Under the pieces are notes generated by a model. That model did not search any database, was not told the origin of the DNA, and worked only from the letters and a program-made list of their open reading frames with translations. A DNA stretch of 64,000 nt from Phycisphaerae bacterium. GTDB lineage: Bacteria > Planctomycetota > Phycisphaerae > Sedimentisphaerales > Anaerobacaceae. The position numbers were made by a program, and so were the translations under genes. Position 1 is the first letter of the stretch, and each line of letters opens with the position of its first letter. The stretch is from positions 1 to 64,000 of the forward strand of contig JAQTLP010000005.1 of NCBI GenBank assembly GCA_028714855.1, in the 5' to 3' direction. Below, one piece after another: positions 26,945-36,487 of the stretch.

Positions 26945-27709
26945 CTATAGATTTACGGGAATGCCTCGTGAGGCGAGGTATTCTTTCATCTGGTTGATGG
27001 TGTAGTTTTCGAAGTGTGTAATAGAAGCCATAAGACAAGCGTCTGCGCCGCCCTGGATGATTGCATCATAGAGGTGCTCAAGTTCCCCTGCCCCGCCTGA
27101 TGCGATTACGGGGATATTGACGGCGTCGGAAACGGCTTTGTTCAGCTCGTTATCGTAGCCTGTCTTGGTGCCGTCGGCGTCCATACTTGTCAGGAGGATT
27201 TCGCCTGCGCCAAGTTTTTCGGCTTTGACGGCCCATTCGACAGCGTCGAGGTCGGTGGGTTCGGAGCCGGCTTTTACGGTGACCTGCCATCTGCCCGGTC
27301 GTGTTTTTGAACGACGGGCATCAATGGCGAGGACAACACACTGGTTTCCGAAACGCTGGGCGGCCTCGGTGAGCAAGTTAGGATTCTGGACGGCGGCGGT
27401 ATTGACGGAGACTTTTTCGGCACCGCTGCGGAGAAGCTGGTCGATTTGGTCAACTGAGCTGATGCCGCCGCCTACGGTGAAGGGGATGAAGACGTTTTCG
27501 GCGACTTTTTCGACGAGGTCAACGATTGTTTTGCGGGAGCGAATTGTGGCGGTGATGTCGAGGAAGACCAACTCATCTGCGCCTTCATCGCTGTATCTTT
27601 TGCCAAGCTCGACAGGGTCGCCTGCGTCACGAAGATTTAAGAAATGGACGCCCTTGACAACACGGTTGTCTTTAACATCGAGACAGGGAATGATTCTTTT
27701 TGCCAGCAT
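26945..27709 (-). CDS. hisF: Imidazole glycerol phosphate synthase, cyclase subunit
   Basis: The 254-residue TIM-barrel subunit makes imidazole glycerol phosphate and AICAR from PRFAR with ammonia from HisH. The N-terminal [19 protein letters not shown] is diagnostic, with the first catalytic Asp in CLDV and the second in [12 protein letters not shown]. Phosphate-binding glycines are seen in VGGGIS and ASGGAG. Length is standard. Its start overlaps the hisH stop by one base, so the two subunits are coupled. No other histidine genes are nearby. Confidence 0.97.
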   Translation of the reverse strand: MLAKRIIPCLDVKDNRVVKGVHFLNLRDAGDPVELGKRYSDEGADELVFLDITATIRSRKTIVDLVEKVAENVFIPFTVGGGISSVDQIDQLLRSGAEKVSVNTAAVQNPNLLTEAAQRFGNQCVVLAIDARRSKTRPGRWQVTVKAGSEPTDLDAVEWAVKAEKLGAGEILLTSMDADGTKTGYDNELNKAVSDAVNIPVIASGGAGELEHLYDAIIQGGADACLMASITHFENYTINQMKEYLASRGIPVNL

Positions 27710-28329
27710 CAGATCGATTTCCTCTGACAGATTTTGGAAAAGTTTTCGAGAACTTTAAGGCCTACCGGGCCGCTTTTTTCGGGGTGGAACTGGGTGCCAT
27801 AGATAGTACCCTTCTGGACCGAAGCAGGCAATTGAAAACCATAGTCGGTATAAGCGATTTCGGTTTTGGTGTCGGCAACGTCAGCATAGAAAGAGTGCGC
27901 GAAGTAGAAATGTTTTTCCTTCGGCAGGCCTGTAAATAAATCCATATCTTCAGGAAGCTTTACAAGGTTCCAGCCCATATGGGGGACGGTTTGCGAAGAA
28001 GGGACAGGGACAACATTGCCTGCAATTAATCCGAGGCCTTTGTGCGGGCCGTATTCAGAACTACGGTCGAAAAGCATCTGGTATCCGACGCAAATGCCAA
28101 GCAGAGGTTTGCCTGCCAAAGCAAGCTCTTTTATAAGCTCGGCCAGAGGGCCTAATGCGCTGACGGCATAGCCGAAGGCGGCGACACCTGGCAGGACGAG
28201 GCCTGCGGCGGCTTTAATATCTTGCGGTTTGCAGCTAAGCTTAGCCTCGCAGCCAATATGGCGGAAGGCGTTGCAGACGCTTTTGACGTTTCCTACGCTG
28301 TAATCGATAACAATCAACATAAATGGCAT
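27709..28329 (-). CDS. hisH: Imidazole glycerol phosphate synthase, glutaminase subunit
   Basis: The 206-residue class I amidotransferase supplies ammonia to HisF. The nucleophile Cys lies in [13 protein letters not shown], and the catalytic His-Glu pair in [13 protein letters not shown] near the C-terminus. An earlier PHMGWN segment is also typical. The start may be the ATG at 28329 or the one three codons later ([11 protein letters not shown]); no strong binding site decides. Upstream, 28330-28532 holds no gene and separates it from the divergent glmS. Confidence 0.96.
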   Translation of the reverse strand: MPFMLIVIDYSVGNVKSVCNAFRHIGCEAKLSCKPQDIKAAAGLVLPGVAAFGYAVSALGPLAELIKELALAGKPLLGICVGYQMLFDRSSEYGPHKGLGLIAGNVVPVPSSQTVPHMGWNLVKLPEDMDLFTGLPKEKHFYFAHSFYADVADTKTEIAYTDYGFQLPASVQKGTIYGTQFHPEKSGPVGLKVLENFSKICQRKSI

Positions 28330-28532
28330 TAAACTACAAAATTGTCAGAACGTCAAATAAGAACACCTGATTAAGCAGTTAAGCAGAATTAATTTGAGGT
28401 ACGAGAGGGATTTTCCTACAATAAAAGGGAATAAGGGCAAGTCCATCACAGTATATTTTCATATTGATACAGGAGGGCGGCAGTTTTTGCCGATTTAAGT
28501 AGATGAGCTTTCTGCAATTGAAGGGAAAATGA

Positions 28533-30392
28533 ATGTGCGGGATAGTAGCTTATTTAGGTAAGAAGAGCGCCCAGCCGACGCTTATAGAGGGATTGAAGCG
28601 GCTGGAGTACAGGGGGTACGATTCGGCGGGCGTGGGGCTACTAAGCGGCGGGGAAATAAAAGTGCAAAAATGCAGCGGCAGAATCAGCGCGCTTGAAGAG
28701 ATATTAGCTGAGCCGGACAGCAGCGAAACGCTGGGCATCGGGCATACACGGTGGGCGACGCACGGCGCACCAAACAACGTAAACGCACATCCGCATCTGG
28801 ACTATACCGGCAAAATAGCAGTCGTTCATAACGGAATTATCGAAAACTACGAGACGCTGAAGATATGGCTGGAAAATGAGGGCGCCACATTCGCCAGCGA
28901 GACCGATACCGAAGTGATATCAAACCTGATTGGATACTTCTACGCCAAAAGCAAAGAAGATAAAAAGGGAAACGGCCAAAACAAATTCGAATGGGCTGTG
29001 CAGCAGGGACTGGGGGAATTAAACGGGACATACGGGCTGGCAATTGTGTGCAGCGATTTTCCGGACATACTCATCGGAGCCAAAAAGGGCAGCCCGCTGA
29101 TTCTGGGGGTGGGCGATAACGAATATATACTGGCGTCGGACGCTTCGGCAATAGTGGAGCACACGAAACAGGCAATATATCTTTCCGACAACGAAATGGT
29201 TACTATCAGCTCAAAGGGGTTTCGCACAAAAACGATTGACAACGTCAGCGTGACGAAAGAGCTGCAGGAAATCGAATTTTCATTAGAGCAAATCGAGCTC
29301 GACGGTTTCGAGCACCACATGCTCAAAGAGATTTTCGAGCAGCCTAAGGCGCTGAGCACATGCATGGGCGGCCGAATCGATATCAAAGACAACAAAATTA
29401 AACTCGGCGGCATAGCCGACTATCTGCGCGAGCTGACGCGCACGAAACGTCTTATCCTGACCGCCTGCGGGACAGCATTCCACGCCGGCATAGTTGGGGA
29501 GTTTCTGTTCGAGCAGCTGGCACGGATTCCGACAGAAACCGAATATGCCAGCGAATTTAGATATCGCAGTCCAATCATCGAGGACGGGACGGTGGTCATA
29601 GCAATAAGCCAGTCCGGAGAGACGGCTGATACTCTGGCAGCGGTAGAGGAAGCGAAAGAACGGGGAGCGACGGTGCTTGGGATTGTCAACGTCGTAGGGT
29701 CTTCAATTGCCAGAGCGACCGATTCAGGGATATATTTGCACGCGGGACCGGAGATAGGAGTTGCAAGCACAAAGGCGTTCACCGCGCAGGTGGCGGTGCT
29801 GACGATGCTGGCGATAGAACTCGGCAGAAGAAAAAACCTCAACAGCGGCGAGGCAGGAAGCTGCATCGAGGAACTATCCAAGATACCAGAGAAAATAAGC
29901 AGGATATTGAAACTATCCGAGAAGATAAAAGAGATTGCCGCGGCGAATATCAAAAAAGAAAACTGGCTTTTCCTGGGACGCGGCTTTAATTATCCGGTTG
30001 CGCTGGAAGGGGCTTTGAAACTAAAAGAAATAAGTTATATACACGCTGAGGGGCTGCCCGCAGCGGAGATGAAGCACGGGCCAATTGCCCTGATAAGTGA
30101 CGGTATGCCGGCTGTTTTCATAGCGACAGCAGGACCGCAATACGACAAGATATTAGGCAACATAGAAGAGGTTCGGGCACGCGGCGGGAAGATTATTGTT
30201 GTCGCAACCGAAGGCGATGAGAATATCAAGAAACACGCAGACCATTTAATTGCCATCCCTGATGCACCGGAGCTACTGCAACCGATGCTGACGGTCATTC
30301 CGCTGCAGCTTCTGGCGTATCACGCTGCGGTGCTGCGAGGGCACGACGTCGACAAACCCCGCAACCTCGCCAAAAGCGTTACGGTCGAGTAG
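28533..30392 (+). CDS. glmS: Glutamine-fructose-6-phosphate aminotransferase
   Basis: The 619-residue enzyme makes glucosamine 6-phosphate, the first step to UDP-GlcNAc for peptidoglycan and lipid A. Cys2 in MCGIVAYLG is the glutaminase nucleophile after Met removal. Two SIS domains follow; the first holds TACGTAFHAG and AISQSGETADTLAA. The C-terminal KPRNLAKSVTVE tail is canonical. A GAAGGG site lies upstream. No glmS ribozyme is recognisable in the leader. Its last 14 bases overlap the end of the convergent beta-helix protein gene. Confidence 0.97.
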   Translation: MCGIVAYLGKKSAQPTLIEGLKRLEYRGYDSAGVGLLSGGEIKVQKCSGRISALEEILAEPDSSETLGIGHTRWATHGAPNNVNAHPHLDYTGKIAVVHNGIIENYETLKIWLENEGATFASETDTEVISNLIGYFYAKSKEDKKGNGQNKFEWAVQQGLGELNGTYGLAIVCSDFPDILIGAKKGSPLILGVGDNEYILASDASAIVEHTKQAIYLSDNEMVTISSKGFRTKTIDNVSVTKELQEIEFSLEQIELDGFEHHMLKEIFEQPKALSTCMGGRIDIKDNKIKLGGIADYLRELTRTKRLILTACGTAFHAGIVGEFLFEQLARIPTETEYASEFRYRSPIIEDGTVVIAISQSGETADTLAAVEEAKERGATVLGIVNVVGSSIARATDSGIYLHAGPEIGVASTKAFTAQVAVLTMLAIELGRRKNLNSGEAGSCIEELSKIPEKISRILKLSEKIKEIAAANIKKENWLFLGRGFNYPVALEGALKLKEISYIHAEGLPAAEMKHGPIALISDGMPAVFIATAGPQYDKILGNIEEVRARGGKIIVVATEGDENIKKHADHLIAIPDAPELLQPMLTVIPLQLLAYHAAVLRGHDVDKPRNLAKSVTVE

Positions 30393-31602
30393 TACCTAAC
30401 AGCCAGTTATTGGCAAATACGGCAAAGTCCCTGAAGTCCACGTCACCATCGGGTTCAAAATCACCAGCAATCGGGAATACCTCGTCTGCGCCCATATCCA
30501 CACGGCCGTAGGCAACCCTCGGCTGATTGTCAATGTCAACTTGACCGCTGTAATCGCCGCCCGGGTCTCCGGCATTGATGCACGGAGAATACCCCCGCAG
30601 ATGGACATAGCCCTCCTCATCGTCAGCCGTACCTGGTATTCTATCCAAGCCATTCGAGTCAATGAACAACGGGTCTTCATCAATATTGCCACTGCCCCAG
30701 ATACGATCACCTGTGCCTCCTATAGCCGCAGAACCACCTTCAACATCGCTATAGCTAACTGTTGTACAGCCAATTCCACCTGGAAATGGCTGCAAGTATA
30801 TTTCATATCCCTCATTATCCCACAGTATACAATTGCTAATCAGTACAGGCCCCAAAAACTTTACGTTGCAGATCCCGCCTCCCTGAGTTGCACTATTGCC
30901 TGTGATTGTGCAGTTCGTAATTATACTATCGCAGGTATAAGTAGCGATGCCTCCGCCACCCCCTGTCAGGCCTCCGCTAGTGCTCGTGTTGTCAAAGATG
31001 GTACAGTTGTTAATTGTCAAGTATCCGCGGCAGCAAATACCCCCACCAAGTACCGCTGTATTATTGCTGAACTTACAGCCATCGATTGTGTAAATGCCCC
31101 CAGCCGCACTTACTGAACTAAAGAAGATTCCACCACCCTTCCAGTCCGCGCTGCTGCCGCTGATGACACAGTTTCTGATAGCCAAATTACCCGGTGCGAA
31201 TCCAACATCGAGATAGATTCCTCCGCCGTCGTCGTGATAACCATTGATAATAGTAAAACCTGCTATGACCAAAGTGGTACTTACACTGTTAAGACAATAA
31301 AAACCCCTGTGCGGCACCGCTACTGAGCCATTACAGTCAATAATTGTAGCAGCAACAATATCAGGGTCATTGGGGTCTGTGCTGCGCACGGTAATAGATT
31401 TATCACTCAGGTCAATATCCCTGTTGCCAGCACCAGTGTATGTTCCCGGCTGAACCTCGATAGTATCGCCGCTGTTGGAGTCGTTGACCGCCGCTTGAAT
31501 ATTATTGAAGTCTGCAGGACCATTATCATCAACGGTGATTGTTCGTGCCTGAGAAGGGACGGCTAAAAGCAGGCAGACAAAAACAGAAATTAGCTTTTCC
31601 AT
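30379..31602 (-). CDS. Secreted beta-helix protein with dockerin-like tail
   Basis: The 407-residue protein has a signal peptide (about 1-19, ending PSQA) and then TITVDDNGPADFNNIQAAVN, a start I know from secreted right-handed beta-helix proteins. Repeated short strands follow (GGGIYLDVG, GGGIFFSSV, GGGICCRGY, GGGIATYTC, GGGICNVKF), typical of pectate-lyase-like coils. The C-terminus ends in GDFEPDGDVDFRDFAVFANN plus WLL, one dockerin-like half. No catalytic residues are identified. Extracellular carbohydrate binding or surface display is likely but unproven. It overlaps glmS at its 3' end. Confidence 0.85.
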   Translation of the reverse strand: MEKLISVFVCLLLAVPSQARTITVDDNGPADFNNIQAAVNDSNSGDTIEVQPGTYTGAGNRDIDLSDKSITVRSTDPNDPDIVAATIIDCNGSVAVPHRGFYCLNSVSTTLVIAGFTIINGYHDDGGGIYLDVGFAPGNLAIRNCVISGSSADWKGGGIFFSSVSAAGGIYTIDGCKFSNNTAVLGGGICCRGYLTINNCTIFDNTSTSGGLTGGGGGIATYTCDSIITNCTITGNSATQGGGICNVKFLGPVLISNCILWDNEGYEIYLQPFPGGIGCTTVSYSDVEGGSAAIGGTGDRIWGSGNIDEDPLFIDSNGLDRIPGTADDEEGYVHLRGYSPCINAGDPGGDYSGQVDIDNQPRVAYGRVDMGADEVFPIAGDFEPDGDVDFRDFAVFANNWLLGTTRP

Positions 31603-31701
31603 GCCACTATCCTCCTAAATTAGACTTAAGCCAATCTACCTGATTTAGTGCGAAATGTCAACAGAATAATCGCATTCCCTCCCCCGTTTGATTTCTGGAA
31701 C

Positions 31702-33069
31702 TCAGCCGGTCAAGCTTTCGATAACTTTGAATGTTCTTTTCAGGATGTCGTTTAACTGGGGTTTTGTTATGCTCAGAGGGAGAAAGAGATAAATAACATT
31801 GCCCAAAGGGCGAAGGATTAGGTGCTCTTTTAGGCCTTTTTGAAAGATTTGTTGGCCGATTCGCTTTTTGACGTCGAAGGGCTGTTTTGTTTTTTTGTCT
31901 TTAACCAATTCGATAGCCCCTACCATACCGATGCATCTCACGTCGCCGACGGAAGGCAACGACTCGAATTTTTCCATACCTTTGTGAAATATGGGGACAA
32001 TGGCTTTTAGCTTTTGCAGGGTTTTTTCCTGCTCGAAGATTTGGAGGGTCGCCAAGGCGGCGGCACATCCGATGGGGTTTGCGGTATAGGTATGGCCGTG
32101 ATAAAAGGTTTTGAACTTTTCATAATCATCATAAAAGGCATTGTAGATTTTGCCGGTTGTCAGGGTCACAGCAAAGGGGAGCGTGCCGGAGGTTATCCCT
32201 TTTGCGAGGCAGAGGAAATCCGGCTGGACAGAGGCGTGCTGACAGGCAAACATTTTTCCTGTTCTGCCAAAGCCAGTAGCGACTTCATCGAGGATTAAGT
32301 GAACATTGTATTTTTTGGCAAGGTCGGCAGCCTGTTTAAGATATTCAACGGGATAAACAATCATCCCCCCTGCCGCCAACAGGAGAGGTTCCAAAATAAC
32401 GGCAGCTATTTTATCTTTGTGTTTTTTTAAGGTGTTTCGCAATGGTTTTATGCAGTCGATACTACAAGAAGCCCTACATTTACCGAGGGGGCAGCGATAA
32501 CAATAAGGGGTTGGGACTTTAAAGGACTTGAAGCGGAGGGCATCGAAGGCCCTATTGAAAACCGTATTGCCGCCAACGCTCATCGCACCGATGGTGTCGC
32601 CGTGGTAAGCGAGGTCGAGAGAGAGGAATTTTGTTTTAGATTTTCGGCCAATGTTGCGCCAGTATTGAAAAGACATCTTCAGAGCGGTCTCGACGGCGGT
32701 TGAGCCATTATCGGAGAAAAAGACCTTGGTGAGGTTTTTGGGGGTGACAGAGACAAGCTTTTCGGCCAAGAGGACCGCAGGCTTATGTGTAAAGCCTGCA
32801 AGCAAGGTATGGTCGAGGGAATTTAGCTGTTTTTTAATCGCCGCTTTTATTTTAGGATGGTTATGGCCGTGAACGTTGCACCACCAGCTTGAAATTGTGT
32901 CACAATAAAAGTTACCTTTATCATCGTATAATTTGACGCCTTTGGCCTTTTCTATCAGGATTGGAGGAAACCTGCGGCAGTCTTTCATCTGCGTATAAGG
33001 GTGCCAGATATATTGTAAATCTCTTTCTATCCAGTTGGTCTTGTTATTTTTCACTTTGCGTAACCTCAA
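31702..33069 (-). CDS. bioA: Adenosylmethionine-8-amino-7-oxononanoate aminotransferase
   Basis: This 455-residue PLP enzyme converts KAPA to DAPA in biotin synthesis with SAM as amino donor. IWHPYTQMKD near the N-terminus is the BioA signature, followed by SSWWCNVHGHNHP. The PLP-binding region contains LILDEVATGFGRTG, and the Schiff-base lysine lies in LCLAKGITSG. The frame can start at TTG 33069 or GTG 33054, both inside the end of bioF; neither has a clear binding site. It is the last gene of bioB-bioF-bioA. No bioD follows in the window. Confidence 0.96.
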   Translation of the reverse strand: MRLRKVKNNKTNWIERDLQYIWHPYTQMKDCRRFPPILIEKAKGVKLYDDKGNFYCDTISSWWCNVHGHNHPKIKAAIKKQLNSLDHTLLAGFTHKPAVLLAEKLVSVTPKNLTKVFFSDNGSTAVETALKMSFQYWRNIGRKSKTKFLSLDLAYHGDTIGAMSVGGNTVFNRAFDALRFKSFKVPTPYCYRCPLGKCRASCSIDCIKPLRNTLKKHKDKIAAVILEPLLLAAGGMIVYPVEYLKQAADLAKKYNVHLILDEVATGFGRTGKMFACQHASVQPDFLCLAKGITSGTLPFAVTLTTGKIYNAFYDDYEKFKTFYHGHTYTANPIGCAAALATLQIFEQEKTLQKLKAIVPIFHKGMEKFESLPSVGDVRCIGMVGAIELVKDKKTKQPFDVKKRIGQQIFQKGLKEHLILRPLGNVIYLFLPLSITKPQLNDILKRTFKVIESLTG

Positions 33070-34204
33070 TAATCCGGTCGGCGAGTTTTTCCAAAAGTTG
33101 TTTATTATGATGGTAAGTTAACGAGAACCTTAATCTTGCCTGGCCTTGCGGGACGGTAGGCGGTCTTATAGGGAGAATCCAGAAGCCACTTTTTTGAAGG
33201 TCGCCGCTGATGCGCACCGCCCTGCCGGAGTCTTCCACAATCAAGGGGACAATTTGAGAATCGCCTTTTACATCGAACCCCGCTTCACGAAGACGAGTGC
33301 GAAAGAAACCGGCGTTGGCGAGGAGAGTTTTTCTGCGAAAGGGTTCATCTTTTACAATGTCGATAGCCTCGATGTCGGCCGCAATTACCGGCGGAGGCAA
33401 AGCGGTAGAATAAATAAAGCTTCTGCAGGAATTTACGAGATACTGTTTTACTTTTTCGGAACAGGCAAGATAGGCGCCGAAGCTGCCCAGGGCCTTGCTG
33501 AACGTTCCCATAATTAACTCTATGCGGTCGGAGAGGCCCTGTTCTTCGACGACGCCTGCGCCATTTGGGCCGAAGATTCCGGTGGCGTGGGCTTCATCAA
33601 CCATTAGAACGCAGCCGTATTTATCTTTGACTTCAACAAGCTCTTTTAATGGAGGAATGTCGCCATCCATACTGAAAACTGTTTCGGTAACTATAAGGCG
33701 GTTTTTGAATTTGTCACTTTCTTTTTTCAGCAGAGATTCGAGATGGCTGCAATCATTATGATTGAAGCGGAAAAGCTTAGCACCGGACTGCCGGACAGCA
33801 TCAATTATGCTGGCGTGAATCAACCTGTCGCAAAAAACGGCATCGCCCTTGTCGTAGAGAGCACTTATGATTCCTATATTGGCCTGATAGCCGGTGTTGA
33901 AAATCAATGCGCTTTCTTTGCCTTTGAATTGGGCGACTTTGTCTTCGAACTGGTGGTGAATTTTCAGGTCACCACTTAAAAGCCGCGACGCTGAAGCGCT
34001 TACGCCGAGAGAGTCAGCAGCCTGTTTAGAAGCTTCTTTTAGTCGCGGATGGTCCGAGAGGGCAAGATAATCGTTGGAAGAAAAATCGAACAGCTCGGCG
34101 CGGTCAAAATAAATTTTGCCGTCTTTGCGCGAATCGGCAGGTTTTAAGACCCTGAGGAGGCCATCCGCTTTTCTTTGCGTCAGAAAATCGTCTATTCTGT
34201 CCAT
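33044..34204 (-). CDS. bioF: 8-amino-7-oxononanoate synthase
   Basis: The 386-residue PLP enzyme condenses pimeloyl thioester and alanine. FDFSSNDYLALSDHPRLKEA begins the conserved core. MVDEAHATGIFGPNGAG binds the cofactor ring, and the Schiff-base lysine is in GTFSKALGSFG. Length is standard. It overlaps bioB by 13 bases upstream and bioA by up to 26 bases downstream, so the three genes are one operon. Confidence 0.96.
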   Translation of the reverse strand: MDRIDDFLTQRKADGLLRVLKPADSRKDGKIYFDRAELFDFSSNDYLALSDHPRLKEASKQAADSLGVSASASRLLSGDLKIHHQFEDKVAQFKGKESALIFNTGYQANIGIISALYDKGDAVFCDRLIHASIIDAVRQSGAKLFRFNHNDCSHLESLLKKESDKFKNRLIVTETVFSMDGDIPPLKELVEVKDKYGCVLMVDEAHATGIFGPNGAGVVEEQGLSDRIELIMGTFSKALGSFGAYLACSEKVKQYLVNSCRSFIYSTALPPPVIAADIEAIDIVKDEPFRRKTLLANAGFFRTRLREAGFDVKGDSQIVPLIVEDSGRAVRISGDLQKSGFWILPIRPPTVPQGQARLRFSLTYHHNKQLLEKLADRIIEVTQSEK

Positions 34205-35130
34205 GCTCTTTTTATTTCTTCGATGAGGGCGTAATCGACATCGAGATTTGCGCCTTTGACGGTCAGATAGCCGCCTATAAGCATTCCGTTTGCGCCGGCG
34301 GTAAATGCCTGAAGCTGCGAATCTTTGAAGATTGCCTCCCTGCCGGCAGCGATTTTGACGGTTTTATCTTTCAATACGATGCGAAAAATACATATCGCTC
34401 TTACGGCATCGTCGGCTGAAAGAGGCGTGATGGATTCGAGGGGCGTTCCCTTAATCGGGATTAATATATTGAGAGGGACCGAATCGACATCCAATTCTTT
34501 CAGGGTATAAGCCATATCAATTCTATCCTGCCAGGTCTCGCCCATACCGATTATGCCGCCGCTGCAGACTTCGAGGCCTACTTGTTTGGCGGACTTTATG
34601 GTATTTATTCTTTCATCGAAGGTGTGCGTTGAGACAATGTGGGGGTAGAAACGGCGGGATGTTTCGATATTATGATGGTAGCGGGAAAGGCCGGCGTCTT
34701 TGAGAAGCTGCAGCTGAGATTTCTCCAGAGCGCCAAGCGAGGCACAAACGACAATATCGATACTATTTTTTATTTCCGAGATTGCCTGCGCAATCACGTC
34801 CAGTTCTTTGCCGGTGAGGCGGTTTCCACTGGTAACGATGCCGAATCTTTTTGCGCCGATATCTTTGGCTTTTTGTGCGGCTTCGACTATTTCATATTTG
34901 CCTTTAAGCGGATAGGTCGAAATATCTGCGTGATGTCTTGCTGACTGGGCACAAAATTTGCAATCTTCAGAGCAAAGGCCTGAGCGAGCGTTTAAGATAC
35001 TGCACAGGTCCAGCTTATTGCCTATGAACTTTCTTCTAACCTCGCCAGCCTGTGAAACAAGCTCCTGCAGAGGCGTATTTAAGAAAACTTCAGTATTGTT
35101 TTTTATGGCGGTGCTCATATTGCCAGTCAT
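34192..35130 (-). CDS. bioB: Biotin synthase
   Basis: The 312-residue radical SAM enzyme inserts sulfur into dethiobiotin. C53, C57 and C60 (CSEDCKFC) bind the SAM cluster, and the following AQSARH is typical. Later segments include NIETSRRFYP and CSGGIIGMGE, the latter holding a cysteine of the auxiliary 2Fe-2S cluster. The start is ATG 35130 or ATG 35118 four codons on; neither has a strong binding site. It leads the bioB-bioF-bioA operon. No BirA-type palindrome was recognised upstream. Confidence 0.96.
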   Translation of the reverse strand: MTGNMSTAIKNNTEVFLNTPLQELVSQAGEVRRKFIGNKLDLCSILNARSGLCSEDCKFCAQSARHHADISTYPLKGKYEIVEAAQKAKDIGAKRFGIVTSGNRLTGKELDVIAQAISEIKNSIDIVVCASLGALEKSQLQLLKDAGLSRYHHNIETSRRFYPHIVSTHTFDERINTIKSAKQVGLEVCSGGIIGMGETWQDRIDMAYTLKELDVDSVPLNILIPIKGTPLESITPLSADDAVRAICIFRIVLKDKTVKIAAGREAIFKDSQLQAFTAGANGMLIGGYLTVKGANLDVDYALIEEIKRAWTE

Positions 35131-35244
35131 TTTAGCATTACGGGACGATAATTTCCATAAAAACCACAGCCGTCAAAAAATGCAAAGAGATTGAGGAGTT
35201 GGAGGATAGACTGACGGTCATTAAGTAAAAGCTATACTGATCAC

Positions 35245-36075
35245 TTATTTCGCGCAGGCTGGATCACCTGGGTCGGTTGAGCAATCTATCAACCAGTTGG
35301 AAGCCATTATTGCAAAATCACGAAAATCAAGTTTGCAATCGTTGTTCCAATCGCCAGCGAGTGCATAGTCGCAGATTGGGGCAAATGTTCCACTATCGAC
35401 AACGAAGTTGTCAAAATAAGCATCACCAGAATCCATCGCCATGGCTGGCGAATTGCTGAGGTATGGGAAGACAACATTGCCGCCCCATTTACCCTTCAGC
35501 AAATCCGGAACAGTAATCCAGGCATCAGCCGCCCAATAGCCAATATCACTAAAATATAACTCGTCTTCGCCGGCATCATAGGAAATATATAGAGTTCCAT
35601 CGTCTGTGGTCCTGTCCTTTGAGGATTCTTCGGTGATGAAGTTGTAGTAGTCAAAATATGGATGAGCACCATCTCCCTCAATCGAACAACCAGCTTGTAT
35701 CTCAAGGCGTGTAAGCCCTCCGAAGCGAAAACGACTATAGCCGCCGTTAGCGAGACCGAGCGCAATGTTCCCGTCGGCGTCTATAGGTCCGGAAGTTGCA
35801 CTGAAGTGGAAATAAATCTTAAAAGAAAAATCACTCGTCGGTAGAAGTCCCCAGCCATTGGCAGCATAAATGGCGACTCCATCGCTCGCACCTGTTGCGG
35901 CTCGCATTTCCAGCCTCTGGTTGATTTCTTCTATCCAGCCATATTCAGGATCATCCTGATAAAGATACCACAGAGACGTATCCATCGAATTGTCGTCGAA
36001 GTTATCCGCCGGCAACGCATAGGCCACAGAAGCCACCGCCGTCACAACACAAAAGGCAATCAACCTCCTCTTCAT
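35245..36075 (-). CDS. Secreted protein with dockerin-like tail
   Basis: The 276-residue protein starts with a clear signal peptide (MKRRLIAFCVVTAVASVAYA, cleavage near residue 20). A beta-rich domain follows, beginning DNFDDNSMDTSLWYLYQDDP, which resembles a concanavalin-like or family 16-type sandwich region. The C-terminus carries GDWNNDCKLDFRDFAIMASN and WLI, one dockerin-like segment. AGGAG lies about 8 bases before the ATG. It is a single gene just upstream of the bio operon on the same strand. Catalytic residues are not evident; carbohydrate binding is possible. Confidence 0.8.
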   Translation of the reverse strand: MKRRLIAFCVVTAVASVAYALPADNFDDNSMDTSLWYLYQDDPEYGWIEEINQRLEMRAATGASDGVAIYAANGWGLLPTSDFSFKIYFHFSATSGPIDADGNIALGLANGGYSRFRFGGLTRLEIQAGCSIEGDGAHPYFDYYNFITEESSKDRTTDDGTLYISYDAGEDELYFSDIGYWAADAWITVPDLLKGKWGGNVVFPYLSNSPAMAMDSGDAYFDNFVVDSGTFAPICDYALAGDWNNDCKLDFRDFAIMASNWLIDCSTDPGDPACAK

Positions 36076-36163
36076 TTGAGTTTCTCCTTCTCTCTCGCCT
36101 TTCGCCCCCAGTCAAAGACAAAAATTATTATATACTTTTTTGGAAGTATTAGTCAAGGGAGAA

Positions 36164-36239
36164 TCGGGGTGACTGGATTCGAACCAGCGGCCTCCTGGAC
36201 CCAAACCAGGCGCTCTAATCCAAGCTGAGCTACACCCCG
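36164..36239 (-). tRNA. tRNA-Pro(TGG)
   Basis: A full cloverleaf on the minus strand. The acceptor CGGGGTG pairs with CACCCCG, discriminator A. The anticodon stem CCTGG/CCAGG holds the loop TTTGGGT, anticodon TGG. The T arm has TTCGAAT. CCA is not encoded. Confidence 0.97.
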
Positions 36240-36255
36240 CCAGAGGCGGATAAAC
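36237..36255. repeat. CCGCC-AGA-GGCGG palindrome
   Basis: A short palindrome with the tail ATAAA, sharing its core with the copies at 23220-23240, 38214-38233 and 59148-59170. It touches the first three bases of tRNA-Pro. Confidence 0.7.
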
Positions 36256-36419
36256 CCGAAAAAAAGGTAAAAACAGCCATCAGCCGAGCTTCGGTTTTGC
36301 CGAAGATAAGCGAGGACATTGTATATGAAAGAAGCCCTTAGTGCAATAAAAACGTGCCTTAGAAACACTAAAAAGCGGGTTTATAGGGCGGTTTTGGGGC
36401 AATTTGCGCCAAAAATAGC

Positions 36420-36448
36420 TTGCATTTGCATAAAAATTAAGATATAAT
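36420..36448 (+). promoter_or_regulatory. Consensus-like promoter
   Basis: TTGCAT (36420-36425), a 17-base spacer and a perfect TATAAT (36443-36448). It lies 39 bases before the start of the 159-residue protein gene. Confidence 0.75.
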
Positions 36449-36487
36449 GATGTTTAAGCTGTTTCTGGGGTGAGAGTCTAAAGACTT

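Noticed and set aside
28330-28532. glmS ribozyme or riboswitch in the leader
   Set aside because: The 200-base leader shows only small hairpins and no recognisable ribozyme core.
35131-35244. BirA operator upstream of bioB
   Set aside because: No TTGTAAAC-type half-sites facing each other are present in this short gap.
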